From positions 1-33,047 of the forward strand of contig JAAETM010000423.1 of assembly GCA_024228395.1 (NCBI GenBank): 33,047 nucleotides of DNA, in the 5' to 3' direction. The notes below the pieces were generated by a model that worked only from the letters and a program-made list of their open reading frames with translations, was not told the DNA's origin and made no database searches. The position numbers and the translations under genes were made by a program. The first letter of the stretch is position 1, and the number at the start of each line of letters is the position of its first letter. This document shows positions 17,058 to 26,804 of this stretch, piece after piece. This stretch comes from a bacterium. GTDB lineage: Bacteria; Planctomycetota; UBA1135; GCA-002686595.

Positions 17058-18010
17058 GTCTCGTAGGTGGCGTGCTCGCTGGGAGCCTTGTCCCCGATGC
17101 GAATTCCCCAGATGGGTTGGAGCTTGCCTGGCGCCATGGAGTAACGCGCATCGCCGATGACACCCTCGTGGTCCGGGTGCCAGATTAGCCAGCCATTCGA
17201 GAAGTGGGCAAAGCGCTTCACATCTCCAAGTAGGACGGACCCTGCGGGCGCCAGCGCCTGCCAGGTGGTGGTGTCTGCCGGATCGAGGAGCTCTGCGCGG
17301 TCGCCCTCTTTCAAAGTGACCTGCTTGCCCACTCGAACCCCCGCGCATGCGACTTGGTCCTGGTGCAGCCAGATAGCTCGCCAGACGACGATGTTGCCGA
17401 GTGTTGGGCGGACGGAAATTCGTTCGGGTTTCACTTGGTTGACTTGCAAGTGGTCGTGCAAGGCCTCGACGGCGCGCCCCCGTTGATGAAGCGCCAATCC
17501 CAAATACAAGCTGACCCACAGAATTGCAGACGCGCAAAGCCACCGCTGGGGAGACCACTTCCACGCTGCGAAACAGGTCCCAATCAGGGGTAGCGTGAGC
17601 AGGGGATCGACAACGGAAACCCAGTCGAGGGTGGAGCGCTCCAACGAAAAGGGCCATAACACATGGGTTCCATAGCTCGTCCACAGGTCGCAGAAGGGGT
17701 GGGAGGCCGCTGCCAAGATCAAGGGCCAATAGGGCGCCCGCAAAGCTGGGTCCTTGCCCCGCGCCCGGTGCCAACCCGCCGCCAAGAACCATGCCACTAA
17801 GGCTACAATCGGCTGCACCACCCACGCATGGGTGAAGTGCCGATGGAACTCCAGGAACATCAGGGGGTCGCTGTTTGAACGTAGCAGCACATCCGCATCC
17901 GGCAGCAAACCAGCAATCGCCCCAGCAAACCCTGCGGCCCGACGCCGGGGCGCGGGGCTGATCGCCATGGCGATGCAAGCGCCAAGCGTAACGTGGGTCA
18001 GGGGGTCCAT
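16988..18010 (-). CDS. DUF457 (YdjM/YbcI-type) membrane-bound metal-dependent hydrolase
   Basis: A 340-residue multi-span membrane protein. The N-terminus is diagnostic: MDPLTHVTLGACIAM with H6, then LLPDAD (D38, D40) and FHRHFTH (H56, H58, H61), and later ASHPFCDLWTSYGTHVLWPFS. These His/Asp sets are the putative metal ligands of the DUF457 family. Four or five hydrophobic segments lie in the first ~200 residues; the last ~140 residues form a soluble region with GNIVVWRAIWLHQDQ and GWLIWHPDHEGVIGDARYSM, a tail seen in longer members. The substrate is unknown; a lipid or membrane-associated ester is often proposed. It is transcribed divergently from the next gene (298-base gap) and converges on the DUF454 gene. 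Confidence 0.87.
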   Translation of the reverse strand: MDPLTHVTLGACIAMAISPAPRRRAAGFAGAIAGLLPDADVLLRSNSDPLMFLEFHRHFTHAWVVQPIVALVAWFLAAGWHRARGKDPALRAPYWPLILAAASHPFCDLWTSYGTHVLWPFSLERSTLDWVSVVDPLLTLPLIGTCFAAWKWSPQRWLCASAILWVSLYLGLALHQRGRAVEALHDHLQVNQVKPERISVRPTLGNIVVWRAIWLHQDQVACAGVRVGKQVTLKEGDRAELLDPADTTTWQALAPAGSVLLGDVKRFAHFSNGWLIWHPDHEGVIGDARYSMAPGKLQPIWGIRIGDKAPSEHATYETYREGSRERLGGLWSSILGSPSE

Positions 18011-18308
18011 AGGGCAAACGCAGGAGGCTCAAAGCCTGCGGTGCTTTACGATAGCAAGCCAAGGCCGTCTAACTAAGACCAATCGTCACCGCAGCGTGCG
18101 TCTTTTCGGCATCAAGAACCGGGGCTCTGGAGTATTGGCCCGAGGGACGACCTTCCTGCGGCAGCGTCTGCCGGTTATCAAAAGGGGTCATGCTCCTGTC
18201 TCCTTGCGATGCGAGATGTGGCCACCCTGAACCTTCGGGCCACTTGAATTGCCGTTTGGCCGGTAACTTTGGGTTGAACTCTCCGTTCTCCGCCCCGTTG
18301 AAGCTCCC

Positions 18309-21300
18309 ATGAAACCGCGTCATTGCCTGTTGGCCCTTCTGTTCTGCACCCTGGGCGCATGGCTGGTGTCCATCGGTATGGGGGGGGCGGATGGGGCTGG
18401 GGTGGGGCTTGTGCGCGCGGGTTCGGATAGCGGGCATGCCGATGGAAAGGTCGGCGGGGCGCAGCTCTTGATCGATGATGGTGCGAAAGCTGCACCAGGG
18501 GTGGGACTGCGGACCCTAGATGTGCTGGATGGGGATGGGGGAAGCCCGCTTCCCGAAAACGCCCAATGGTGCGCGGGTCGCATACAATGGCCGGATGGGG
18601 TGCTTCCGCCCGATGACATGCTTGTGGTTGCAGAAGGCAATCGTTGGCCCGATGGCCGGGAGCAGATGCGCGCGCCGGTGGGCCCTGACGGGGAATTCCG
18701 AGTGGCCTTCTCGCCGGGTACCTACCGGGGTTTGATCACCTTGGATTCCGACGGCCTGGTCTTCGCGCCCACGGTCGTTTGGCGGCCTTGGTTCCAGGGG
18801 GTATTGCTCCTAGCGGCACAGCGTTCGTACTACACCTATTCCGTTCACTTGGAAGATGGGCATGGCGGAGCGGTGGATCAGTTGCGCTTGGACCGCTTGC
18901 AGGGGGGCGTGTTGAGTGATGCGACGCGCACGCCGGTGCCAAACCAAAATGGGGGAGCCTTCGAGGACTTTCCCCCGGGACGTGAGGCCACGCAGTATTT
19001 GGCGTGGGGAGCGGAGCTGGCCCCCGTGCTCGTCTCCCCCCGCGCCGCACGCTCCGCCTCCCGGTCGGAATCGAGCGTGATTTTGCGCCGGCCTGCGCGC
19101 GTATCCGTAACCGTTGAATTGGCTGAGCAGAGCTCCAAGGCTGGGGGCTGGTTGCAATGCACGCAACCATTTCGCAGGGTGCGCAACGGCGAGCTCGGTC
19201 CGCTGATGACGCACATGGCGTGTTCTAGCGGCAATTTTGAATTCCAGGTTCCGGCCGGACAGGAGTTGAAGATGCGTGTGGGGGCCAAGGGACTAGGGGC
19301 CTCTTGGAGAAACATCGGAACCCTGCAGCCGGGTGAGCATCGCCGCGGCGTGCGACTGCAGGCCAACCCCCTCGGAACCCTTCGCGGGCGTGTGGTCGGC
19401 TCCGATGGCGAACCGGTTGTGGGGGCTTGGGTGCGGAGTTTGGCGTGGCTGTACAGCGATGAAGGAAGCGCGGATGATCCTGGCATGGGCCCCATGCACT
19501 CGACGGTGACCGACGGGCAGGGGCGCTTTGAGCTCACGGGGCTTGGAGCTTTCGAGTCCGTTCCCTTGGAGGTCTCCTTGGATTCAGCCTCGGGGGGGTC
19601 TATCGCCCCGGGGAGTCTTTGGAGCGCCGATCGCAGAAGTCAGCACTTTGAGGATGTGAAGCCGGGCGCGGGTCTCCAGCGATTGGTCTTTGCACCCGGG
19701 GACTGCCTGCTGCAAGGTCGGGTCGTCGACCAGGCTGGAGAACCGCTCCGCGAATATTGGTTGACCCTCGTTCCGGGTTATCGGCAGGCCAAGTGTTCGA
19801 AGCGTGGAGCGGGTGGGGGGGTCATTGAGGCGGACCGCTCGCCCCTGCTCACGGGGGGATCGCCCTCCACCCGGTGGTTCGATGAAGAGGTATTCAGCGC
19901 ACGACGCAAGTACCTTGTTCGGGACACTGGAGGGGAATTCCGCATTCAAGTAGCGCCTGGAAAGTGGGATCTTAGGGTCGATGCTGCGGGTCATTGCAGC
20001 CTAAAACTTGAAGGGCTTTCCGCACCCAATGTGATCGATGCGCAATGGGCCCTTCCCGCCCCCGCATCCTTTGAGGTCGTGCTGACGGATGATCAGGGGG
20101 AGCCCTGGGTCGATCAGACGCTGCGGTTGAGTAGCGAGGATGACGTGGTGTTGCAAATCGGCCTTCCAGCGCAGGACGGTTTGGTCTTGCACACTGACCG
20201 TGGCGGGCGAGCCCGGGTGGAAGGGCTCACACCAGGTCGTTATGCGGTGGCCGCTAGGGGGGCGCAAGCCGCCCTTTTCCCGAAGAAATACATCACCTTA
20301 GAAGCCGGGGAGAGTCGGAAGCTTCGCGCACAAATGCCAAAATCCGGTTCGATTCGAGTGGTCGTAGGCTGGGATGCGAATGGCAGAACGGTGAATGGAA
20401 CCCTGCATAAGAATGGCAAGTCGTTCGGCACGTCCGCGGTTGTGCAAACACCCGCTGAGCTGTTTTTCCCTGAAGTGCCGCCGGGTTCGTACACCATGCG
20501 CTTCCGCGTGGGCGATGAGATTCCCGGGGCCAACCCCATTTTCGCTGATGTGCCGGTTCAGATAAGAGCTCGTGTTGTGACGTCTTTGAACGTGGAGCCA
20601 ATCACAAGCGCTTGTTTGGTGGCGGGGCGCGTGACCTTGAACGGAGAACAGGTGGATTCGGGGAAATTGAAATTCTCCATCCCCGGTTCGAGGGGATCGA
20701 ATACGTTGATTCCATTGGGCCCCCATGGTGAGTACCGCGCAACACTGGCGGAACCGGGTGTGTACGGTGTTTCGTACCTGGAAGGTCGGCGTCGCCGGAA
20801 GGTGTCTTTCGCACTTGTGGACGTGCCGCCAGGTGGAGGGACCTCCCTGGATATCGCGCTTCAAGATGGTCGTATAACCCTGCAACTGCCCCCTGGATCG
20901 GGCGCCGACGCGCCCCTTTCGAGCGGGGCGCGACGCCCGGTCAAGCTGACCATGCGGAACGCGGAACATGGGGATCTGACATCGTTTGTTTCTTCTTGGA
21001 CGGGGGGCAAAGCCACCTGGGAAAGCGTGCCTCCGGGTACGTATCGAGTGGCCAGTGCGGGCAATACTCGCAATCGGTGGTGGCGGGTGAAGCCGGGTCA
21101 AGATGTGGTGCTCCCCCCCGGTGTTTCAAGCGTGGAGGCGAATGTCGAGTGGGAGCGCTTGTATGAGTTGAGGGGGGAGTGCGACCTCAGCGCTTGGCCC
21201 GCCAGCAAGTCAGGGAGCGAACCCCTGGCCAATGGGGTCTATCTGCGGATTTGGGGGGACGCACATCGGGAAACGCTCCTGATGTGCGCGTGGGTCGGAG

Positions 21301-21482
21301 GTGGGCCGGTAATCCCGTTCAGGTTGCAGGGGGTTCCGCCGGGTGAAGTGTGGATCACGGTGGATCCCTCGCCGGTGAGTCGATATCAGCCCAGCGCGCC
21401 CCAAGGTCCCTTCAGAGTCACCTCGGGAGGAGTCGGGGGAGTTTCAGTGCGCTTTGATTTTCCTTCCCCAAGGGCAGAATAG
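18309..21482 (+). CDS. Large exported carboxypeptidase-regulatory-like repeat protein
   Basis: A 1057-residue protein with an N-terminal signal or anchor (MKPRHCLLALLFCTLGAW, hydrophobic to about residue 25). The rest consists of loosely repeated beta-sandwich modules of the CarboxypepD_reg/SdrD-B type: GTLRGRVVGSDGEPVVGAWV with TDGQGRFELTGLG, LLQGRVVDQAGEPLREYW, VLTDDQGEPWVDQTLRL with TDRGGRARVEGLTPGRYAV, FFPEVPPGSYTMRF, ACLVAGRVTLNGEQVDSG and WESVPPGTYRVASAG. No catalytic motif is visible. Such proteins are frequent in planctomycetes and are presumed cell-envelope or adhesive structural proteins; that role is inference. The ATG at 18309 follows CTCCC directly with no Shine-Dalgarno-like stretch. 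The gene stands alone between a divergent promoter region and a 209-base gap. Confidence 0.82.
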   Translation: MKPRHCLLALLFCTLGAWLVSIGMGGADGAGVGLVRAGSDSGHADGKVGGAQLLIDDGAKAAPGVGLRTLDVLDGDGGSPLPENAQWCAGRIQWPDGVLPPDDMLVVAEGNRWPDGREQMRAPVGPDGEFRVAFSPGTYRGLITLDSDGLVFAPTVVWRPWFQGVLLLAAQRSYYTYSVHLEDGHGGAVDQLRLDRLQGGVLSDATRTPVPNQNGGAFEDFPPGREATQYLAWGAELAPVLVSPRAARSASRSESSVILRRPARVSVTVELAEQSSKAGGWLQCTQPFRRVRNGELGPLMTHMACSSGNFEFQVPAGQELKMRVGAKGLGASWRNIGTLQPGEHRRGVRLQANPLGTLRGRVVGSDGEPVVGAWVRSLAWLYSDEGSADDPGMGPMHSTVTDGQGRFELTGLGAFESVPLEVSLDSASGGSIAPGSLWSADRRSQHFEDVKPGAGLQRLVFAPGDCLLQGRVVDQAGEPLREYWLTLVPGYRQAKCSKRGAGGGVIEADRSPLLTGGSPSTRWFDEEVFSARRKYLVRDTGGEFRIQVAPGKWDLRVDAAGHCSLKLEGLSAPNVIDAQWALPAPASFEVVLTDDQGEPWVDQTLRLSSEDDVVLQIGLPAQDGLVLHTDRGGRARVEGLTPGRYAVAARGAQAALFPKKYITLEAGESRKLRAQMPKSGSIRVVVGWDANGRTVNGTLHKNGKSFGTSAVVQTPAELFFPEVPPGSYTMRFRVGDEIPGANPIFADVPVQIRARVVTSLNVEPITSACLVAGRVTLNGEQVDSGKLKFSIPGSRGSNTLIPLGPHGEYRATLAEPGVYGVSYLEGRRRRKVSFALVDVPPGGGTSLDIALQDGRITLQLPPGSGADAPLSSGARRPVKLTMRNAEHGDLTSFVSSWTGGKATWESVPPGTYRVASAGNTRNRWWRVKPGQDVVLPPGVSSVEANVEWERLYELRGECDLSAWPASKSGSEPLANGVYLRIWGDAHRETLLMCAWVGGGPVIPFRLQGVPPGEVWITVDPSPVSRYQPSAPQGPFRVTSGGVGGVSVRFDFPSPRAE

Positions 21483-21691
21483 CGGTTTTTGCCCCCTTGG
21501 GGCCCCTTGTGGGGTAGATTTGAGGCGGGCGGCTGACCTCCTGCCATAATCTACCGCAAGGGGTGGATTGGTTTGGCTGGCGTGTCCGCAAGGAAGGGAC
21601 CTTCTTCGGTTCTTTGAACATCGGGTTTTCCGGCATTCTCGCCAGGAATCGCGCGATGGCACTGCCAGTCCCGCCGATATAAGAGATCGTC

Positions 21692-23098
21692 ATGCGTAAA
21701 ACACTGCTCACCTACGTCAAACCCCACGTCCAGGAAGACCCCCTTTCCATGATTTTGGGGATTGGCTATCTGGCGGCCATGCTCGAGCGGGAGAAGATCC
21801 CCGTCGCCCTGTACGACGAGCGTATTGGCACCGACCAGGAGATGAAAGCGGTCATCGAAGCCAATGACATCATCGGATTCAGCGCGTTGACGCCCAACAT
21901 CCGGCGCGCCATGGCCTGGGCCAAATATGCGAAGGAGAAGGGCAAGGTCACCATCATGGGTGGACCCCATGCATCGGTGGACCAGGGTGTATTCCTAGAC
22001 TCCGGACACTTCGACTACGTGTTGAAGGGCGAAGCGGAATATACCTTGCCGCAACTGCTCAAGGCGATCGACGGCAATCAGGACAGTACCTTGGAAGAGG
22101 TGCCTGGCTTGGCGGCCATGCGCGACGGCGAACTTTGGGTCGACAATGCTGCCCCGCCGCTGATCAAAAAACTCGACGAGCTGCCGATCCCCGCCCGCCA
22201 CCTGTTGCCACAACAGGCCTACTTCGAAAACAACCCCGAGCGCCTGATCTACATGTTCACCACGCGCGGCTGTCCCTTCAAGTGCATCTTCTGCCAGAAG
22301 GAACTCACCGGTCGAGGCTTCCGTGTGCGCAGTACCGAGGCCATTGTGGACGAGCTCGAATTCCTGATCAAAACCTATGATCCGGGCGTGATGCTGTTCG
22401 TGGACGAGATCCTGACCCTGCGCAAGAAGCGCATCCATGAGATGTGTGATGAGATCTTGCGCCGCGGTTTGAAGTTCGAGTGGGTGGCCAATACGCGCGC
22501 CGACTGCGTGGACTTCCCGTTGCTCAAACACATGCATCGCGCCGGTTGCCGTCGTATCTATTACGGGTGGGAGTCGGGCAGCCAGCGCATGTTGGACGTG
22601 CTCAAAAAGGACTTGACCCCGGAGCAAATCGTGGAAGCTGCGCGCATGACGCGTCGCGCGGGAATCTGGGCCAAGGTCTATCTTATCGTGGGTACGCCTG
22701 GCGAAACCAAGGCCGACATCGAAGAGACCGAAAAGGTCCTGCGTTTGGCGGGCCCGGACCTGATTCGCATATCGGTCTTCAACCCCTTGATTGGCACGGA
22801 ATCCTGGGATAACTACCAGGCATCCATCGATGTCGCCGACCTTTCGGAGAACTATGTGTCCTCCAACCGGTCTGGCTACCGTCACGAGAACTTCACCCAG
22901 ATAGAGCTTGAGGAGCTGCGTAAGAACATGGTGCGGTCCTACGAGAAGTGGTACTACTCCATGCCGCAACGGGCCCGGCGCTTTTATGAGCGCAGCCTGT
23001 ATTACATGGAAAACCCGCACTTTGGCCGCAAACGGTTGGGGCGCGCCATCGGCCTGGTCCCCGCTCCACAGCGCAAGGTCGTCACGCGGCATCACTAG
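21692..23098 (+). CDS. B12-binding domain radical SAM protein
   Basis: A 468-residue enzyme with the two-domain layout of cobalamin-dependent radical SAM proteins. Residues 1-~150 resemble a B12-binding Rossmann domain (LSMILGIGYLAAMLEREK, IIGFSALTPNI, VTIMGGPHAS, YVLKGEAEYTLPQLL). The radical SAM domain has the 4Fe-4S motif CPFKCIFC (C194, C198, C201) in FTTRGCPF, then FVDEILTLRKKR, WVANTRADCV, IYYGWESGSQRML and LIVGTPGETKADIEETE, all family landmarks (BchE/HpnJ-like). The usual DxHxxG cobalamin motif is not evident, so actual B12 use is uncertain. The substrate is unknown; methylation or rearrangement of a lipid or glycan precursor would fit the neighbourhood but is conjecture. AAGAGA lies a few bases upstream of the ATG and might serve as a weak ribosome-binding site. 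Confidence 0.88.
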   Translation: MRKTLLTYVKPHVQEDPLSMILGIGYLAAMLEREKIPVALYDERIGTDQEMKAVIEANDIIGFSALTPNIRRAMAWAKYAKEKGKVTIMGGPHASVDQGVFLDSGHFDYVLKGEAEYTLPQLLKAIDGNQDSTLEEVPGLAAMRDGELWVDNAAPPLIKKLDELPIPARHLLPQQAYFENNPERLIYMFTTRGCPFKCIFCQKELTGRGFRVRSTEAIVDELEFLIKTYDPGVMLFVDEILTLRKKRIHEMCDEILRRGLKFEWVANTRADCVDFPLLKHMHRAGCRRIYYGWESGSQRMLDVLKKDLTPEQIVEAARMTRRAGIWAKVYLIVGTPGETKADIEETEKVLRLAGPDLIRISVFNPLIGTESWDNYQASIDVADLSENYVSSNRSGYRHENFTQIELEELRKNMVRSYEKWYYSMPQRARRFYERSLYYMENPHFGRKRLGRAIGLVPAPQRKVVTRHH

Positions 23099-23116
23099 GG
23101 ACCCATCGGAGTGCTT

Positions 23117-23157
23117 GGTCAGCCCCCAAAATCGGTTTCAGGTTTGGGGGGCTGATC
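23117..23157 (+). terminator. Probable hairpin downstream of the radical SAM gene
   Basis: An inverted repeat starts 18 bases after the stop codon. The left arm TCAGCCCCCAAA (23119-23130) pairs with TTTGGGGGGCTGA (23143-23155) with one bulged G, and the stem can extend by a G-T and a G-C pair. The loop is about 12 bases. No strong T-run follows, so intrinsic termination is plausible but not certain. Confidence 0.4.
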
Positions 23158-23336
23158 GCCTTTGGGGCCCTGATTCAGGGGGGTGAAGCTTCACGTGTCC
23201 TGGGGGTGGGACTCTTGGGAATCCTGGACGTGCTAGGAAGCCGCAGGCTCGAAAGCCGAAGCTCGCCGGGGCTAGAATGGGTTTGCTGGGGGGCAGGAAG
23301 CCTTCCGGGTTCCCCAATTCTCCACTCATCCACACC

Positions 23337-26300
23337 ATGCGTTTTGAGCGTGCCCTGGGCGGTTTCACCGCGTTCCTTCTTCTGTCCCTCATCGCATCGT
23401 GCGGAAGTAGCAGCGGGGGGGGCGGTGGCGCTCCCACTCCCACACTGACGGGACCCAATGCTGGCTCGATCCTCGCAGGGACCCAATCCATCACCTGGGT
23501 TTCCCCTTCTAGCCCTAACACGGTTGAGATCCGCTTGTCGACCGATGGCGGGGCATCGTACCCAACGGTATTGGCGGGGGCAGCTCCAGACACGGGTTCT
23601 TTTGCCTGGGACACAACGACTGGGGCCGACGGGGCCCAGAACCGAATCCAAATCACGCCCACAAATACGAGCAATGTCGTACTAGCAGCATTTGGTCACG
23701 CTGCGGACTTCACCGTGGACAATACCGTCCCGGTGATCTCCCTGATCAGTCCCCAGGCAGGTGGAGTGTTTGGAGGAACCAATGCATCGATCACGTGGCA
23801 AACAGTCGACGCCAATCCAGGTACTGTTGAGATTAGCCTAAGCAGTGATGGTGGTGGGTCCTTTCCGACCATGTTGTCTAGCGGTGCTCCCGACACGGGA
23901 AGCTTCACTTTTGACGCGACTTCTCAATCCGAAGGGAACACGTACCGTATCCGGGTGACGCCGACCGACTTGGCGGGCAATCTTGGGGTTGCCGACGAAT
24001 CCTCTGGCAATGCGGAGATCGACAATACGCCGCCCACCATCTCGTTGAATTCCCCACTGGGCGGTGAGGTGTGGGCTTCCATTCAGGACGTCACGTATAC
24101 CATGGCCGATGCGAACCCCTTGGGGGTTGCCGTATTCCTATCGGCGGACAGTGGTGTCTCCTACCCCGAAACCCTCGCACCTTTGGCATCGGTGTCGGGG
24201 CCCTTTCATTGGAACACTGGATTGTCCCCCGACGGGACCACCTATCGCCTCCGCGTGATCGGTGTGGACCGGGCAGGCAATCGCTCCCTTGTCGCGGACA
24301 GTCCTGGAGACTTCACTTTGGAGAACATTGTGCTAGAGCGCAATGCCACCTACTTGGATGTGAACCTGAATGGAGTTTTGGATACGGGGGACCGCCTGAT
24401 CTTGTCATTCAATGAAGAGATTGTCCTTGGAACCCCCACAGAGGCGGATTTTCAAATGTACGTGACTGGAGACAGCGTGGGCACCGGCGTAACCATTGTG
24501 GACCTCAACGAAGTGGGGGACTTGGCCATCGTGCTCAGCACGGGCATGGACTTCAAGGCGCGGGGCGTCTTTGACGCAGATCTGGTGAGCGCTGGCGAGT
24601 CTTCGGGAATGGACGTGGCGGATGTGGTGAGCCCCAATTCCATTGAAAACCAAGGGGGCACGGATGTGGCACCCGTCGGAGGTGTGGACATTGAGGCCGG
24701 CTTTGTCTTGTCGAGGACGGAGGCTGGTTCCGACAAGAGCACTTCCGTTTCAGCCGGGGATATGGACGGGGATGGGCGCACCGATTTCGCAATCGGCCGT
24801 TCCGCAGGATTGGGCATTGCTCTGCGCTTGGAGAATGGTGTGGGGCAGTACCCATTGACGGGTGGTTCGCCCCTTGGAACCGATACGGTGAATGATGTGG
24901 TTCTCGCGGATTTGGATGGGGATGGGGATTTGGACATCGCGTCCGCCTGTGCGGGCCCCAACCGGGTTTGGTTGGGGGACGGTACGGGAGCATTCACTGA
25001 TTCTGCGCAGCTTCTTGGAGCGAGCATTTCCCAGGCTGTGGTCGCCGGTGATCTTGACAAGGATGGGGATGTGGACCTGGTCTTTGGCAACGATATTGGG
25101 GGCCCAGCCCGCGCCTACTTGAACAATGGGGCCGGTGTGTTCACGGGAACTGGCCAGAGTTTCCAATCGACCAATACGGTTGATCTGGATATCGGTGATG
25201 TGGATGGCGATGGCGATTTGGATCTGCTCGCTGGCAATCAGGGCAGCTCCGAAGGGAGCACCATCTGGCTCAATGATGGCTCTGGCACTTTTGCGCAGGG
25301 CTCCCAGGTGCTCGTGACTTCAACCCGTCGGGTGGCTCTCGGTGACTTGGATGGGGATGGAGACCTGGATGCATTCATTGGTGTCAACGGCCAGAGTGAA
25401 GTCGCGCTGAACGACGGCAGCGGTACTTTCACTTCCACCTCCCAGTTCCTTGGCAACGGGGACGTGCGTGGGTTGGCCCTCTTCGACCAGGATGGGGACG
25501 GCGATTTGGATGCACTGCTCGGCAAGTACTTCGACAGGGATGAACTTTGGCTCAACGATGGAGCAGGGGTTTTTGCTTCCCGCCTGTCCCAAAACATTGG
25601 CACAGGCACCACCGCCGATCTCGCGGTCGGGGACTTTGACTTTGATGGGGACATGGACTACTTCGCCCCCGGCGTGGAGCAGAACGATGATGAGGTTTGG
25701 CTCAATTCACTCGCCGGTGTTTTCGGAAGCGTGACTCTCCTGCAAGGACCTGCGGTCGATGTGGACACTATGACGACGGGCGGCAGCACCGCCGGGGATC
25801 TGAATGGGGATGGAAATTTGGATCTGGTATTGATGCGCGTTGCAGGGGTCCAAGTATTGCTCGGGCAAGGCGACGGCACGTTTGGCACCGCGATAGCGGT
25901 GGCGGATTCCCATGTCACAGCGGGTGAGCTAGAGCTGCTCGATGCGAATGGCGACGGGCACTTGGACATGATCCAGGCAGCGGCAGGATCCATCACGGGC
26001 CTCTTCCTCGGGGACGGCACCGGCGCCCTTACTTTGAGCCCTGGCGCTTTCGGTGTCCTTCAGGCGAACCGTTTGGCCGTGGGAGACTTGGACGCCGACG
26101 GGGATTTGGACGTGATTCTTGGCTTCCTTGCTGCGGATGATGCCATTTACCTGGGGGACGGAACCGGTGCGTTTGTGGATTCATCCCATTTGATCGCGGG
26201 ACTCACCTCCCAGGCTCTAGAGCTGGGAGATTTCGACGGTGATTCGGATCTCGACGTTTTCATCGGCACACCTGCGGCCAACCGCGTGGCCCTCAATGAT

Positions 26301-26735
26301 GGGGCTGGACAGTTCACCCTGACGGGGCAGAACTTTGGTGCGGAGGATACCTTGGTACTGGCGATAGCTGATGTGGACCATGACGGTGACTTGGATGTGC
26401 TAGCTGGTAACAACGGGGCAGCTGCCACCGTGTTCATGGCGGATGGTACGGGCGATTTCCCCATACTCACGACCTTTGGAAGCGGAGTCATCACCGCAAT
26501 TTCTGTTGGGGATTTCAATGTGGATGGCCACATCGATGCTGCCTTGGGAAACTTTGCGGGGGCAAACAGTGCCCTATACCTGGGTGCGGGAACCGGACTC
26601 TTTCCGACCCTCGCCCAGGGCCTGGGGAATTCAATGGTGCTGACAGGGTTGGCCGCAGACTTCGACAACGACGGGGACCTCGACCTGTTCCAAGGCAATG
26701 CTGCCGCTGCTGACACCACCTGGTCGATCCATTGA
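23337..26735 (+). CDS. Lipoprotein with three Ig-like repeats and fourteen FG-GAP/VCBS calcium repeats
   Basis: An exported 1132-residue protein. The ATG at 23337 opens a lipoprotein signal ending LLSLIASC (lipidated Cys near residue 22), followed by a Ser/Gly linker; 20 further upstream codons are open but would bury the signal. Three ~90-residue repeats (to about residue 325) share ITW, VEIRLSTDGGASYP and GSFAWDT elements, like the Kre9/KNH-type Ig-like domain. A ~120-residue spacer with VNLNGVLDTGDRLILSF follows. Then come fourteen calcium-loop motifs of the DxDGDGDLD type, first Asp at residues 475, 525, 572, 621, 670, 717, 766, 821, 869, 917, 965, 1012, 1059 and 1108. FG-GAP repeats form seven-bladed beta-propellers. 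Likely role: surface binding or adhesion; ligand unknown. Confidence 0.87.
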   Translation: MRFERALGGFTAFLLLSLIASCGSSSGGGGGAPTPTLTGPNAGSILAGTQSITWVSPSSPNTVEIRLSTDGGASYPTVLAGAAPDTGSFAWDTTTGADGAQNRIQITPTNTSNVVLAAFGHAADFTVDNTVPVISLISPQAGGVFGGTNASITWQTVDANPGTVEISLSSDGGGSFPTMLSSGAPDTGSFTFDATSQSEGNTYRIRVTPTDLAGNLGVADESSGNAEIDNTPPTISLNSPLGGEVWASIQDVTYTMADANPLGVAVFLSADSGVSYPETLAPLASVSGPFHWNTGLSPDGTTYRLRVIGVDRAGNRSLVADSPGDFTLENIVLERNATYLDVNLNGVLDTGDRLILSFNEEIVLGTPTEADFQMYVTGDSVGTGVTIVDLNEVGDLAIVLSTGMDFKARGVFDADLVSAGESSGMDVADVVSPNSIENQGGTDVAPVGGVDIEAGFVLSRTEAGSDKSTSVSAGDMDGDGRTDFAIGRSAGLGIALRLENGVGQYPLTGGSPLGTDTVNDVVLADLDGDGDLDIASACAGPNRVWLGDGTGAFTDSAQLLGASISQAVVAGDLDKDGDVDLVFGNDIGGPARAYLNNGAGVFTGTGQSFQSTNTVDLDIGDVDGDGDLDLLAGNQGSSEGSTIWLNDGSGTFAQGSQVLVTSTRRVALGDLDGDGDLDAFIGVNGQSEVALNDGSGTFTSTSQFLGNGDVRGLALFDQDGDGDLDALLGKYFDRDELWLNDGAGVFASRLSQNIGTGTTADLAVGDFDFDGDMDYFAPGVEQNDDEVWLNSLAGVFGSVTLLQGPAVDVDTMTTGGSTAGDLNGDGNLDLVLMRVAGVQVLLGQGDGTFGTAIAVADSHVTAGELELLDANGDGHLDMIQAAAGSITGLFLGDGTGALTLSPGAFGVLQANRLAVGDLDADGDLDVILGFLAADDAIYLGDGTGAFVDSSHLIAGLTSQALELGDFDGDSDLDVFIGTPAANRVALNDGAGQFTLTGQNFGAEDTLVLAIADVDHDGDLDVLAGNNGAAATVFMADGTGDFPILTTFGSGVITAISVGDFNVDGHIDAALGNFAGANSALYLGAGTGLFPTLAQGLGNSMVLTGLAADFDNDGDLDLFQGNAAAADTTWSIH

Positions 26736-26748
26736 GCTCGGTTGCACA

Positions 26749-26791
26749 AAGGAAGGCCCCGCAAACCTGGTCGGTTTGCGGGGCCTTCCTT
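26749..26791. terminator. Strong bidirectional terminator between convergent genes
   Basis: A perfect inverted repeat: left arm 26749-26767 (AAGGAAGGCCCCGCAAACC) and right arm 26773-26791, giving a 19-base-pair stem with the five-base loop TGGTC. The A/T pairs at the base leave TT at the 3' end on either strand, with TTAT or TTTG beyond, so it can stop transcription from the FG-GAP lipoprotein gene (stop at 26735) and from the convergent FTCD gene (stop at 26805). Confidence 0.9.
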
Positions 26792-26804
26792 ATCTATTCT
26801 GGGC

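Noticed and set aside
18244..18269. TTGAAT and TAACTT as a promoter for the 1057-residue protein gene
   Set aside because: The spacer is only 14 bases and both boxes are poor matches, so it is not supported.
21466..21502. Imperfect inverted repeat (CCCCAAGGGC with GCCCCCTTGGGG) across the stop codon of the 1057-residue protein gene
   Set aside because: The stem needs bulges and has no T-run after it. It could slow transcription but is not convincing as a terminator.
24905..26690. Repeated GGGGATGGGGATTTGG-like DNA as a CRISPR or satellite array
   Set aside because: The similarity comes from coding repeats for the DxDGDGDLD calcium loop at about 144-base spacing; copies are diverged and in frame.
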